In this document: piece after piece, positions 55,401 through 64,000 of the stretch
Layout: each line of letters opens with the position of its first letter
How positions within the stretch are numbered: the stretch's first letter is position 1
Assembly: GCF_014844055.1 (NCBI RefSeq)
Contig: NZ_CP062167.1
Coordinates: 1 to 64,000, forward strand
DNA length: 64,000 nt
Direction of reading: 5' to 3'
Source: Aureimonas sp. OT7
GTDB taxonomy: Bacteria; Pseudomonadota; Alphaproteobacteria; Rhizobiales; Rhizobiaceae
The notes under the pieces: model-generated
Seen by the model: the letters and a program-made list of their open reading frames with translations, nothing else
Databases searched by the model: none
Told to the model about the DNA's origin: nothing
Made by a program: the position numbers and the translations under genes

Positions 55401-58400
55401 GCTGGAACTGGCGAATGGCTCACAGAGCGTGGTCAATCTGAACGGCACCGGAACGGTGAATCTCAACGCCAACACCCTGACAGTTGGCGCCAATAACGGC
55501 ACCGGCATGTTTGCGGGTGCGATCACCGGCACGGGCGGCCTGACCAAGGTCGGCTCCCTCGCCCAGTTCCTCACCGGGACCAACACGTTCACCGGTCCCG
55601 TGCATGTGGCTGAGGGCAGGCTGTTCGCCCAGAACGGGTTGGCGATTGCCGATACCGTCGCGGTGACCGTCGATGCCGGGGCTGAGCTTGTCCTGTTCTA
55701 TGGCCCGGAAACCATCGGTTCGCTTGCCGGTGCAGGCAATGTCGTGGCGGCGGGCGCGAATTCGGTGCTCACGACCGGTGGCGACAATACCAGCACCACC
55801 TTCTCCGGTACGCTTTCCGGGACCGGGGTAACGATCGGTTTGACCAAGTCCGGCACCGGCACGCTGACGCTCACAGGGAACAACACCTATACCGGCGGCA
55901 CGACCATTTCCGGCGGCACGCTGTCCATTGGCGATGGCGGTCTGACGGGGGCGGTCGCAGGCAACATCGTCAACGACGCGGCGCTGGTGTTCAATCGTTC
56001 CAACGACATGACCTATGCGGGAGCGATCTCCGGCTCGGGGACGCTGCAGAAGCTCGGCGCGGGAACGCTGACGCTTTCCGGGGGCAGTAGCCACACGGGC
56101 ATGACGACGGTATCGGCGGGCACGCTGAACCTGACGGGAAGCGTGCTGGGGGACGTGGAGGTCCTGTCCGGGGCGAATCTTGTCGGCGCGAGCACGGGCG
56201 GCGCCGGCGGCACGGTGAGCATCGGCGCGGACGGCACGCTCGTCGCGGAGGGCGGGGCGGCTTCGGCTTTCGCGGTGGGGGCGCTGGTTCTGGACGGCGG
56301 CTCTGTGTTCGCGGTGACATTGGCGGCGCCCTCGACCACGGGGGCGGTTCTGTCCAATGGCGACGTGACGCTGGACGGCACGCTGGAGGTGACGGCGGGC
56401 GCCGGCTTCACCTCGGGAACGTATCGTCTGATCGATTACGCGGGCGCGTTGACGGACAACGGGCTTTCGGTGACGTCGCCGGCGCATTCGCTCTATGCGG
56501 TCGACACCTCGACCGGCGGTCAGGTGAACCTCCAGGTCGCATTGGGCCAGTGGTGGAACGGCACGAACGTCACTGGCGGGTCGAGCGTGGCCGGCGGCAC
56601 GGGAACGTGGAACGTCGCGGCTGGCACGAGCAACTGGACGAACGAGGCCGGGAGCGCGGCGGAGGCGTGGGGCCAGGGCGGGCTGGCGGTCTTCGCCGGC
56701 ACGGCGGGGACGGTGACGGTGTCGGGGGCGACGGATCCGAGCGTCGCGGGCCTGGAATTCCTGGTCGACGGCTACAGGGTGGAAGGCGCTGGCGCGTCGA
56801 ACGTGATCCAGTTGGTCTCGTTCGGGGGCGGCGTGGCCCCGGCGATTTCGGTGGCGGCCGAAAGCACCGCGACGCTCGATCTGGCGCTGGCCTCTACCCT
56901 CGGGCTTCAGAAGACCGGCGTCGGCACGCTGGTGCTGACGCAGGCCAACCCTTCGCTGGAGGGCGAAGTCACGGTGTCGGAAGGCACGCTGCGCTTCCAG
57001 GGCGCCGCGAGCGGCGCCGGCACCCTGACCGTCAAGTCCGGGGCGGAATTCATCGCGGCGTCGGGCGCGACGGGGGGCTTCGTCGGCGACCTGACGCTGG
57101 AGAGCGGTGGCGCGATGCGGATGGAGGCGGACGGGAATAGCCACCTGACCTTCGGCAGCCTGACCATGCAGGCATCGAGCGTGCTGACGGTGGGCCTGGG
57201 GGCGCCCTCCGCGACCGCAGCGCTGACGACGGCGGCGACCGGTGGGCAGACCGGCACCCTGACCCTGGCCGGCACGCTGAACCTGGCGCCGCGCGCCGGC
57301 TTCGGCTCCGGCACCTACCGGCTGTTCGACTATGGCGGGACGTTCACGGATAACGGCATTGCCCTCGGACCGGTGCCGCAATATTCCAAGGCGGTACTCG
57401 ACACGGCGACGGCGGGCGAGGTCAACCTGCTGATGGCGGCGGCGCAGTGGTGGAACGGCTCCACCGTCGTCCTGGGCGGGGAGAGCGTGGTCGGCGGCGA
57501 CGGCACCTGGAACGTCTCGGCCGCGACGACCAACTGGACCGATGCGGCCGGCGCGGCGGCCGATCGGTGGTCGCAGGGGAGTATCGCGATCTTCGCCGGA
57601 ACGGCGGGGACGGGGACGGTGAGCGGGGCGACCGCCCCGCAGGTGGCGGGAATGTATTTCCTGACCTCGGGCTATGAGGTGACGGGCGGGGGAATCGCAC
57701 TGTCCGGTTTCAATGGCGCGGCGCCGGCGATCACGGTGGGTGACGCGACGTCCGCGACGGCGGGCTTAAGCGCCGCCATCGGCTCGGCGCTGACCGGGAC
57801 GGACGGGCTGGTAAAGGACGGGTCCGGCACGCTGACGCTGACGGGAAGCAACAGCCTCACCGGGGACACGGTGGTCGCGGCGGGATCGCTGGTCTTCGCC
57901 GGCGGCACGTCGACGGTGGCCAAGATCGACATCTCCCGCGCCCTCACCAGTACGGCGGGGCTGACAGTAACGGGGAGCGGGACAAGTCTCGATACCGGAG
58001 GCGCCGCGTTCAACGTCGGCTATGGAGGCACGGGAACGCTCACGGTTTCCGACGGGGCTCTCCTGTCCACGACAGGCGGGGCGACCATCGCATACCAGAA
58101 TGGCTCGTCCGGCACCGCCACCGTGACCGGGACGGGAACGCATTGGAACCTGGGCAGCAGTTACATTTATATCGGCAATTACGGCACCGGCGAGATGACC
58201 GTGTCGGGCGGCGCGAGGGTGACTGCCGGCTCCGCCCTCGTCGGCTATGAGGCAGAGGGTGACGGGGCGTACGGCGCGTTGACGGTGACCGGCGCCGGCT
58301 CGACCTTCGATATCGGGGACGGCTATCTCGAAGTCGGCTATCACAATAGCGGCTCGGTCACCGTGTCCGCGGGGGGCACGCTCGTTTCCGGTGACGCCTA

Positions 58401-61400
58401 TATCGGCCTCTATGGCGGCCATTACGGTTCCTACAGCGGCAGCGTGACGGTGACCGGCCCGGGGTCGAGCTGGACAGCCGGGGAGATCTATCTCGGCTAC
58501 GAGTATGATGGCTCGACCGGCACGCTCACCGTCGCCGACGGCGCGCTGGTGACGGCGACGGGCGCCTATCTCGGTTATTACGACGCCTCGCAGGGCGAGA
58601 TCACGGTGACCGGCGCCGGTTCGACGCTGGACTTGCATGGCGGGGACCTTTTCGCCAGCTATTATGGCAACGGCATCGTGACCGTTTCGGACGGCGGCAC
58701 GATCCTGAGCGGTTCTGTCTATCTCGGCAACAATACCAATATGTCCGGTATCGCCACGGTGACCGGCGCGAACTCGAGCTGGAACCTCGGCACGAATGTG
58801 CTTCTGCTCGGCGAATATGAAAGTAACGGCACTCTTACGGTTTCGTCCGGCGGCGCGGTGATCGCGGGCCAGGTGGCGAAGGCGGGCGACGCGGGGACCG
58901 CCACGGTGACGCTGGGCGGCGGCACCCTGCGGGCTTCGAAGAGCGAGGCGGATTTCCTGTCCGGATTCGCGGCGGGTGACATCGTTCTTGCGGCCGGGGG
59001 TGGTCGGCTGGACAGCAACGGGTTCGATATTGGCGTTTCGAGCGTTCTGGACGGGGTCGGAGGCCTGACGAAGGACGGCCTTGGAACGCTGACGCTGACC
59101 GGTACCAACACCTATTCCGGCGGCACGACGGTCTTGGCCGGGACGCTTCAGATCGGTGATGGCGGGACGAGCGGCTCGGTGGCGGGGGCCATCGCGAACA
59201 GCGCGACGGTCGTGTTCAACCGCTCGGACGACGTGACGGCGTCCGGTGCGATCACCGGGAGCGGCTCGCTGGTGCAACAGGGGGCCGGCAAGCTGACGCT
59301 GACGAGGGCGAACAGCGCGGGTGCGGGCACCACGGTGGCCGGCGGGACGCTGGAGATCCTGAGCGGGGTGACGCTGGCGAGCAACATCGTGGTGCAGTCC
59401 GGCGCCACCTTGCAGGGCGAGACGAGCGGGACGGCCGGGGCGGCGGTCAACGGCACGGTGAGCGTGCTGGACGGCGGCACGCTGCGGGCGGCGCCCACCA
59501 GCACGGCGGGCGTGCATGGCCTGTCCATGACGTCGCTGACCCTGTCCAACAGCGCCAACCTAGACGTGATCCTGGGGGCGAGCACGGGGATCGGCGTGTA
59601 CTCCGCCGGCAGCCTGACGCTGGACGGCATCCTCAACGTCACGAATGCGGGCGCCATGGCGCTCGGCGTCTACAGGCTCATCGACTACACGACGCTGACC
59701 GCGGACAACGGGCTGGTTCTGGGGACCACGCCCACCGACTTCGCCTACACCATCCAGGTGGTGCCGAACCAGGTGAACCTGTCTGTTCTGGCGAGCACCA
59801 TGCTGTACTGGAACGGCTCGACCACCACGCCGGACGGCACCATCCACGGCGGCAGCGGTACGTGGTCGGCGAGCCCGTCGAACACCAACTGGCTCACGGA
59901 GCCGCTGAACCAGTCGCGGGCGTGGGACAGCACGTATGCGGTGTTCGCCGGCACGGCGGGCGACGTGACGGTGTCCGGAACGGTGTCCAACACCGGCATG
60001 CAGTTCATGGTGGACGGCTATACGGTCGATAGCGGCACGATCACGCTGGCGGCCATGTCCGACCAGACGCAGGTGCGTGTGGGCGACGGAAGCGCGCAGG
60101 GCGCCGGCTATGTGGCGACGATCGGCTCGGTGATCGACGGCATGACCGGCCTCGAGAAGACCGACCTCGGCACGCTGATCCTCACGGGTGCCAATACCTA
60201 TACCGGCAACACGACGGTGACGCAGGGCCGGCTGCAGATCGGCAATGGCGGCACCACGGGCGTCATCCTCGGCGATGTGGCCGTGGCGGCGGGCGCGAGC
60301 CTCGCTTTCGATCGCAGCGACGTCCTGACGTTCGCGGGCGTGGTCTCGGGCGCCGGCTCCCTTGTCCAGGCCGGTTCGGGCACGCTGACGCTGACGGGGG
60401 CCAACACGTATACGGGCGGCACAACCATTTCCTCCGGCACGGTCCAGGTGGGCGATGGCGGCACCTCCGGGTCCCTCGCCGGCGACGTGCTGAACGACGG
60501 GGCCCTCATTTTCAACCGGTCGAACGCCAGCAGCTTCGCGGGAGCGATTTCGGGAACCGGCACGCTGGAGACGTCCGGCACGGGCACGTTGACCCTGTCC
60601 GGCACCAACAGCTTCACCGGGGCGACCACGGTCTCGGGCGGCACGCTGGCAATCATGGGCGGCGCGTCGCTGGCCGATGGCGCACGCCTGACCATCGCCT
60701 CCGGCGCCGCGCTGTCGCTGGTGGACGCGGACGAGACGGTGGGCTCGGTGACGGGCGCGGGCGACATCGCGCTCAACAGCCACTGCCTGACCACCGGCGG
60801 CGACGGGACAAGCTCCAGCTTCTCCGGCGCCATCTCCGGCTCCGGCTGCCTCAACAAGACGGGCGCGGGCACCATGACGCTCACCGGCACCAACACCTAT
60901 ACGGGCACGACGACGGTGTCGGACGGCGCGATCCAGGTGTCCACGGCGGGCGCGCTGGGCACGGGTCCGCTGGCCCTTGAGGGCGCCGGCGCCCTCGTGG
61001 CAAGCAACACCTTCACCTTCGCACGCAGCATCTCGCTGACGCCGGTCTCCGGCAGCGGCGGGGGGACCCTCTCCGTCGATCCCGCCAGGACGCTCACGGT
61101 GTCCGGGGTCATTTCCGGCAGCGGCGCGCTGACGAAGTCCGGCGCCGGCACGCTGGTGCTGAGCAGTGCGAACACCTTCTCCGGCGCCACCAACACGGAT
61201 GCCGGGACGCTGCAGATCGGGGGCGGCGCCTCCCTCTCGGATACGGCACGCCTGACCATCGCCGGCAGCGCCTTCGTCAACCTCACCGATGCGGACGAGA
61301 CGGTCGGCTCCCTCGCGGGCGCCGGGTCCGTGGGCCTCAACGGCCATTGCCTGACGGCGGGCGGCGACGGCACCAGTTCCACCTTCAGCGGCACCATGAC

Positions 61401-64000
61401 GGGGCCGGGCTGCCTCACCAAGACCGGCTACGGCACGCTGACCCTGACCGGCGCGAACACCCTGACCGGCCCGACCACGGTGTCCGGTGGCGCTCTCCAG
61501 GTCTCCGCGGCCAGCGCGCTCGGCACGGGCGCTCTGGCCCTCCAGGAAGGCGGCACGCTGCGCGCCAGCGACACCTTCACCTACGCCTCCGCCATCTCGC
61601 TCACGCCCGTCTCCAGCGTCGGCGGCGGCACGTTCGAGGTGGATGACACCAGGACGCTGACCCTTACCGGGACGATCACCGGGACCGGTGCCCTCGACAA
61701 GACCGGCACGGGCACCCTCGTCATCTCCGGCGCGAACAGCGCCAGCGGGGCCACCACCGTGACGGCCGGCACCCTCATCGGCGAGGGCGGCAACGCGCTC
61801 GGCGATGCCAGCGCGGTCAGCGTCGCAACGGGCGCCACCCTGATCCTGCGCCCGAGCGGCACGGAGACGGTGGGCTCCATTGCTGGCGGGGGCACGATCA
61901 CGCTCGACGGAGCGCGCCTTGCCACGGGGGCCGACAATACGTCCACGACCTTCTCGGGTGCGCTCGGCGGCACCGGGGGCCTCGACAAGACCGGCACCGG
62001 GACGCTCACGCTCAGCGGCGCCAATACCTATAGCGGCGATACCAACGTCAATGGCGGCACGCTGGCCGTGAACGGCAGCGTGGCGGGCGACATCTATGTG
62101 TATGACGCCGCGACACTGGCCGGCACGGGCTCGGTGACGCAGACGGTGCATGTCCTCTCCGGCGGCACGCTCGCGGGCGCGCAGCCTACCGGCCTCACCA
62201 TGGGCGCGCTCGACATGCGGGCGGGCGCCAACATGAACGTCACCCTGGGATCTCCCACGGGCGGCGGCGTGTTCGCCGTGAACGGCAACGTGACGCTGGA
62301 TGGCACGCTGAACGTGACGCAGTCGCCGGGCTTCGGCATCGGCATCTATCGCATCGCCAACTATACCGGGTCGCTCACCGACAACGGCATGGATGTGGGC
62401 ACGCTGACGGGCGGGCTGCTCGGCGGTGTGCAGACCTCGGTGGCGGGGCAGGTGAACATGTTCGTGGACGATCCGAACAGCCCGATCCTGTTCTGGAACG
62501 GCACGAACACCACGCCGACGCAGGCGGTCCTGGGTGGCTCCGGCATCTGGACGGCGGGCAGCCAGACCAACTGGATCAACGCCTCCGGTACCATTTCGCG
62601 GGCGTGGAACAGCGGTTTCGCCGTGTTCCAGGCAACCCCCGGCACGGTCACGGTGGACAATGCCGATGGCCAGGTCTCGGCCTCCGGCATGCAGTTCGTG
62701 GATACGGGCTACGTGGTCGCCGGCGGGCAGATCCTGCTGACCGGTACCAGCCCCGCAACCATCCGGGTGGGCGACGGGACGAGCGCGGGGGCCTCGACCA
62801 CCGCGCGGTTAGACAGCGTGCTCACCGGCTCGGTGGGGATCGACAAGGGCGACCTCGGTACCCTCGTGCTGACGGCGGCGAACACCTATACGGGCGGCAC
62901 CACCATCTCGGACGGCACACTCCAGCTCGGCAATGGCGGAACCACCGGGTCGATCCTCGGCGATGTGGTCGACAACGGCACGCTTGCCTTCAATCATTCC
63001 GGCACCACCACCTTCAGCGGCGTGGTCTCGGGTAGCGGGTCCGTGGTGCAGGCCGGCACCGGCACCCTGGCCCTCACCGGCACAAACACCTATGCGGGTG
63101 GCACCAGCATCCGGCAGGGCACGCTGCAGGTGTCCTCCGAGCGGGCGCTGGGAACCGGCGGGCTCACCCTGAGCACGGCGGGAACGCTGCACGCGACCGG
63201 ATCCTTTACGCTTGGCGGCGCAGTGGCGCTGGTGCAGCAGGGAAGCGGAACCGCGGGCACCGTGGAGGTGGATGCCTCCCAGACCCTCGCCCTCGCGGGC
63301 GTGATCTCGGGCGCCCATGGATTGACGAAGACCGGGACGGGCACCCTCGTCCTCACCGGGAACAATACCTATGCCGGCATCACCACGATCTCGGCCGGCA
63401 CGCTGCAGATCGGCAATGGCGGCACCACCGGCTCGATCGCCGGCGATGTGGTGAACAATGCCAGCCTGGTGTTCAACCGCTCCGACACCTACGCCTTCAC
63501 CGGCTCCATCACCGGCTCCGGCGCCGTGACCTTTACGGGTGGCGGGACGGTGGAATTCTCCTCGCCCTATACCGGCACGGTGGCGGTGGATGACAGCACG
63601 GTTCGCCTCCAGGCGGGCACCACCACGGCCTCCCCGTTCACGGTCAATTCCGGCGGCGTGCTCGGCGGCACGGCGACCATCGGCGGCCTGACGGTGAATG
63701 CCGGCGGCACCGCGGCGCCGGGTTATTCGCCCGGCACGTTGACGGTGAACGGTGCGGTCGCGTTCAACTCCGGCTCGATCTATGCCGTGGACGTGACGCC
63801 CGACGGGCAGCACGACCTCATCCTTTCCACCGGCACCGTGACGCTGTCCCCCGGGGCGAGCGTGCAGGTGGTAGCGGTGCCGGGGCGCTACAAGCCCAAC
63901 AGCACCAACACCATCATCTCCACCACGGGCACGGTGAGCGGCACGTTCGGCTCCGTCACCTCCGACTACGCCTTCCTTAAGCCGACGCTTACCTATGACC
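52438..64000 (+). CDS. Giant type V autotransporter adhesin (3' end beyond window)
   Basis: One reading frame runs from ATG 52438 to the window end without a stop, at least 3854 codons. A 68-residue extended signal ([19 protein letters not shown] inside, cut after VTHA) leads into a polyglycine head and a very long beta-helix passenger. About 21 copies of the autotransporter beta-strand repeat occur, with the form [20 protein letters not shown] and GGTL. Near the end, [15 protein letters not shown] and the junction [16 protein letters not shown] are where passenger meets translocation barrel, so the barrel should follow just outside the window. SD GGGGGGAT supports the start. Secreted surface protein, probably an adhesin; ligand unknown. 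Confidence 0.93.
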   Translation, partial: MMRIGAETAGRNQRKAASCGKADLAGRTIGIGSVVPRMKQLRRGFLLTSALVPVLGITLSMVPVVTHAQTIQIDPLAGGAGGAGGKGTTAGAGGGGGGGGGGGGGAGGNTSSANSPGAGGRAGFGGTSGAGGNAGNTAGSGGIGGGTAGAGGTGLTPAANGASGGATGANAGLGGSSTSGSGPGYGGGGGGHGYIGTALPTSTVTAGNGGEGSISQVAGGGGGGGGGGGFGAVVTGTGNLGTLTIALTGGNGAGGGYSDLNTLASAGVSGAGGGGLYLYGNAATHLTIGANVKGGSNTLNGLVYIGGMGGSGIFAVNTADTTTITVGAGRTVSGGKGGNATAGGNSWGTLYPQGIAGAGGIGIGGSNVHVVLRPTSTVSGGLSGDYLAPLSISVVTPGTTRSNAIQFTDGVNVLELEGNGGISGQTYATITGNVVGGGIVNTLRLSGAGGVFDVSQLDAQTGGSVQFQGMNVVDVTSSGTWRVTGQQAGTVGGAWSVGGGTLQLGSGSTAGGIKGTIDINSGGTLTNGQSLTGSVAGSVLTNSGGTVALQAVASGPALTSTGSFALFGGSTFDVTLGAPTTTALVATDLNLSYAGALVINANSTLAEGTYTLVSYGGNLAGSNNGFTSITGSSDFEYTAGVDTTAKLLTLQVVGAGLSWNGTTTTGSSGPVAGGSGTWTASNSVTNWTNSAGTSRVASDSAKAAIFAGTAGTVTVDTSSGPVGAKALKFLTSGFAITGGTLTLANASTAPKVDVDGASTVATISSVIAGSDGIEKIGAGTLILSGANTYAGGTTITDGTLRIASAGSLGAGSYSGAISLASGTLLDYASSATQTLSGAITGTGGLTVSGTGTLTLSGANAYSGATTIGSGAVVLSGGAAIGNQSAVTVASGASLTVNANETIGSLAGAGTVTLANVSQLTAGGNNSSTTFSGVIGGIGSVEKAGTGTLTLSGTNTIIGAVTISAGTLALSGDSTLPDTTELTLATGATLELANGSQSVVNLNGTGTVNLNANTLTVGANNGTGMFAGAITGTGGLTKVGSLAQFLTGTNTFTGPVHVAEGRLFAQNGLAIADTVAVTVDAGAELVLFYGPETIGSLAGAGNVVAAGANSVLTTGGDNTSTTFSGTLSGTGVTIGLTKSGTGTLTLTGNNTYTGGTTISGGTLSIGDGGLTGAVAGNIVNDAALVFNRSNDMTYAGAISGSGTLQKLGAGTLTLSGGSSHTGMTTVSAGTLNLTGSVLGDVEVLSGANLVGASTGGAGGTVSIGADGTLVAEGGAASAFAVGALVLDGGSVFAVTLAAPSTTGAVLSNGDVTLDGTLEVTAGAGFTSGTYRLIDYAGALTDNGLSVTSPAHSLYAVDTSTGGQVNLQVALGQWWNGTNVTGGSSVAGGTGTWNVAAGTSNWTNEAGSAAEAWGQGGLAVFAGTAGTVTVSGATDPSVAGLEFLVDGYRVEGAGASNVIQLVSFGGGVAPAISVAAESTATLDLALASTLGLQKTGVGTLVLTQANPSLEGEVTVSEGTLRFQGAASGAGTLTVKSGAEFIAASGATGGFVGDLTLESGGAMRMEADGNSHLTFGSLTMQASSVLTVGLGAPSATAALTTAATGGQTGTLTLAGTLNLAPRAGFGSGTYRLFDYGGTFTDNGIALGPVPQYSKAVLDTATAGEVNLLMAAAQWWNGSTVVLGGESVVGGDGTWNVSAATTNWTDAAGAAADRWSQGSIAIFAGTAGTGTVSGATAPQVAGMYFLTSGYEVTGGGIALSGFNGAAPAITVGDATSATAGLSAAIGSALTGTDGLVKDGSGTLTLTGSNSLTGDTVVAAGSLVFAGGTSTVAKIDISRALTSTAGLTVTGSGTSLDTGGAAFNVGYGGTGTLTVSDGALLSTTGGATIAYQNGSSGTATVTGTGTHWNLGSSYIYIGNYGTGEMTVSGGARVTAGSALVGYEAEGDGAYGALTVTGAGSTFDIGDGYLEVGYHNSGSVTVSAGGTLVSGDAYIGLYGGHYGSYSGSVTVTGPGSSWTAGEIYLGYEYDGSTGTLTVADGALVTATGAYLGYYDASQGEITVTGAGSTLDLHGGDLFASYYGNGIVTVSDGGTILSGSVYLGNNTNMSGIATVTGANSSWNLGTNVLLLGEYESNGTLTVSSGGAVIAGQVAKAGDAGTATVTLGGGTLRASKSEADFLSGFAAGDIVLAAGGGRLDSNGFDIGVSSVLDGVGGLTKDGLGTLTLTGTNTYSGGTTVLAGTLQIGDGGTSGSVAGAIANSATVVFNRSDDVTASGAITGSGSLVQQGAGKLTLTRANSAGAGTTVAGGTLEILSGVTLASNIVVQSGATLQGETSGTAGAAVNGTVSVLDGGTLRAAPTSTAGVHGLSMTSLTLSNSANLDVILGASTGIGVYSAGSLTLDGILNVTNAGAMALGVYRLIDYTTLTADNGLVLGTTPTDFAYTIQVVPNQVNLSVLASTMLYWNGSTTTPDGTIHGGSGTWSASPSNTNWLTEPLNQSRAWDSTYAVFAGTAGDVTVSGTVSNTGMQFMVDGYTVDSGTITLAAMSDQTQVRVGDGSAQGAGYVATIGSVIDGMTGLEKTDLGTLILTGANTYTGNTTVTQGRLQIGNGGTTGVILGDVAVAAGASLAFDRSDVLTFAGVVSGAGSLVQAGSGTLTLTGANTYTGGTTISSGTVQVGDGGTSGSLAGDVLNDGALIFNRSNASSFAGAISGTGTLETSGTGTLTLSGTNSFTGATTVSGGTLAIMGGASLADGARLTIASGAALSLVDADETVGSVTGAGDIALNSHCLTTGGDGTSSSFSGAISGSGCLNKTGAGTMTLTGTNTYTGTTTVSDGAIQVSTAGALGTGPLALEGAGALVASNTFTFARSISLTPVSGSGGGTLSVDPARTLTVSGVISGSGALTKSGAGTLVLSSANTFSGATNTDAGTLQIGGGASLSDTARLTIAGSAFVNLTDADETVGSLAGAGSVGLNGHCLTAGGDGTSSTFSGTMTGPGCLTKTGYGTLTLTGANTLTGPTTVSGGALQVSAASALGTGALALQEGGTLRASDTFTYASAISLTPVSSVGGGTFEVDDTRTLTLTGTITGTGALDKTGTGTLVISGANSASGATTVTAGTLIGEGGNALGDASAVSVATGATLILRPSGTETVGSIAGGGTITLDGARLATGADNTSTTFSGALGGTGGLDKTGTGTLTLSGANTYSGDTNVNGGTLAVNGSVAGDIYVYDAATLAGTGSVTQTVHVLSGGTLAGAQPTGLTMGALDMRAGANMNVTLGSPTGGGVFAVNGNVTLDGTLNVTQSPGFGIGIYRIANYTGSLTDNGMDVGTLTGGLLGGVQTSVAGQVNMFVDDPNSPILFWNGTNTTPTQAVLGGSGIWTAGSQTNWINASGTISRAWNSGFAVFQATPGTVTVDNADGQVSASGMQFVDTGYVVAGGQILLTGTSPATIRVGDGTSAGASTTARLDSVLTGSVGIDKGDLGTLVLTAANTYTGGTTISDGTLQLGNGGTTGSILGDVVDNGTLAFNHSGTTTFSGVVSGSGSVVQAGTGTLALTGTNTYAGGTSIRQGTLQVSSERALGTGGLTLSTAGTLHATGSFTLGGAVALVQQGSGTAGTVEVDASQTLALAGVISGAHGLTKTGTGTLVLTGNNTYAGITTISAGTLQIGNGGTTGSIAGDVVNNASLVFNRSDTYAFTGSITGSGAVTFTGGGTVEFSSPYTGTVAVDDSTVRLQAGTTTASPFTVNSGGVLGGTATIGGLTVNAGGTAAPGYSPGTLTVNGAVAFNSGSIYAVDVTPDGQHDLILSTGTVTLSPGASVQVVAVPGRYKPNSTNTIISTTGTVSGTFGSVTSDYAFLKPTLTYD
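52669..53277 (+). repeat. Polyglycine-rich head of the autotransporter
   Basis: About 200 residues made mostly of Gly, Ala, Ser, Thr and Asn, with uninterrupted runs of 13 Gly (near 52714-52752) and 11 Gly (near 53092-53124). It follows the signal peptide directly. The DNA is strongly GGC-rich, a typical slippage-prone tract. Confidence 0.9.
57961..58890 (+). repeat. T5SS/PEP-CTERM-type repeat island in the passenger
   Basis: Six alternating pairs of TVTGxGSxW-type and LTVSDGAxxxA-type strands, each followed by a YLGY-like turn, for example [20 protein letters not shown] and [19 protein letters not shown]. The region is rich in Tyr and Gly and unlike the repeats on either side. Confidence 0.8.
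60652..61779 (+). repeat. Tandem 188-residue duplication with cysteine pairs
   Basis: Two adjacent copies of a 564-nt unit encode closely related 188-residue blocks ([14 protein letters not shown] versus [29 protein letters not shown] versus [15 protein letters not shown]). Each copy has a Cys pair 21 residues apart: 2783/2804 and 2971/2992. A third, partial copy from about 61780 lacks both cysteines. Confidence 0.85.

Larger units (their letters stand above)
54412..62690 (+). repeat. Five W-N-G spacer modules in the passenger
   Basis: The same roughly 75-residue module occurs five times, beginning at the tryptophan codons 54412, 56551, 57448, 59809 and 62494. Each has a W(N)G start, a GSGTW segment, a NW dipeptide about 10 residues later and then [12 protein letters not shown]. 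Each is preceded by a strand ending like YRLIDYxGxLTDNGL. They divide the beta-helix into unequal blocks. Confidence 0.85.
54772..63420 (+). repeat. Autotransporter-associated beta-strand repeats (about 21 copies)
   Basis: Copies of a roughly 24-residue unit ([22 protein letters not shown] with TL) begin near 54772, 54985, 55264, 55558, 55852, 56053, 56914, 57823, 59080, 59287, 60166, 60376, 60580, 60868, 61141, 61429, 61705, 61996, 62857, 63055 and 63337. They are protein-level repeats of diverged DNA, not direct repeats. Confidence 0.85.

Noticed and set aside
54772..63420. Repeats resembling a CRISPR or tandem DNA array
   Set aside because: The repeats are irregular in spacing, always a multiple of three, and conserved as protein, not DNA.
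52615..63813. Several long open frames on the minus strand and in a second plus frame across the autotransporter
   Set aside because: They are low-complexity shadows (Arg/Gly/Ala or Pro/Val rich) of the repetitive coding frame, which is open throughout.

Overview
The window looks like chromosomal DNA of a high-GC alphaproteobacterium, most likely order Hyphomicrobiales (Rhizobiales). The basis is gene content and order: dnaA-dnaN-recF-moeB, an Irr-type Fur regulator beside fabA-fabB-fabI, etfBA with a 3-hydroxyacyl-CoA dehydrogenase, ftsK-lolA-xthA next to glnK-amtB, and the DUF2849-cysI-DUF934-cysH sulfate cluster. A family-level placement such as Aurantimonadaceae is only a guess. Numbering starts on the first base of dnaA.

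Region by region. 1-7.4 kb: replication start genes (dnaA, dnaN, recF), a MoeB/ThiF enzyme, a 2-hydroxyacid dehydrogenase, an exported SH3 protein, Irr and a small exported protein. 7.5-10.1 kb: unsaturated fatty-acid operon fabA-fabB-fabI. 10.2-13.7 kb (minus strand): hbd, etfA, etfB, a cobalamin adenosyltransferase and a 62-residue membrane protein; a 16-bp palindrome sits on the etfB promoter. 13.8-19.3 kb: two transporters, GluQRS, an AlkA-type glycosylase, an HNH protein, a DsbB-like protein and an exported superoxide dismutase. 19.4-24 kb: a four-gene signalling operon made of a bacteriophytochrome histidine kinase, an Rcp-type response regulator, a receiver-PAS-HWE kinase and a single-domain receiver, with a possible general-stress (EcfG-type) promoter. 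24-30.3 kb: xthA, a haloacetate dehalogenase-like hydrolase, lolA, ftsK and a small acetyltransferase. 30.3-34.1 kb: two tandem glnK-amtB pairs, with a sigma-54-like promoter before the upstream pair. 34.2-36.4 kb: tesB and a UbiH-type monooxygenase. 36.5-42.4 kb: an assimilatory sulfate-reduction operon from ATP sulfurylase through APS reductase to sulfite reductase. 42.4-44.9 kb: Trm112-like, LON-domain, CnoX-like thioredoxin and ProX genes.

From tRNA-Gly(GCC) at 45.05 kb onward the DNA looks accessory. It carries an orphan nucleotidyltransferase-fold gene, a serine hydrolase, a LysR regulator and a run of broken genes: an NmrA-like protein, a frameshifted L,D-transpeptidase, a toxin-antitoxin remnant, the tail of an AbrB-type membrane protein and a decayed AAA ATPase. 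An AraC regulator follows across an AT-rich spacer.

The last 11.5 kb is one uninterrupted reading frame of more than 3,850 codons that runs off the window end. It encodes a giant autotransporter with an extended signal peptide, a polyglycine-rich head, about 21 autotransporter beta-strand repeats, five spacer modules, one island of T5SS/PEP-CTERM-type repeats and a tandem 188-residue duplication that holds the only four cysteines of the passenger. The window stops in the passenger-barrel junction. This locus and the phytochrome/HWE operon are the most interesting parts.
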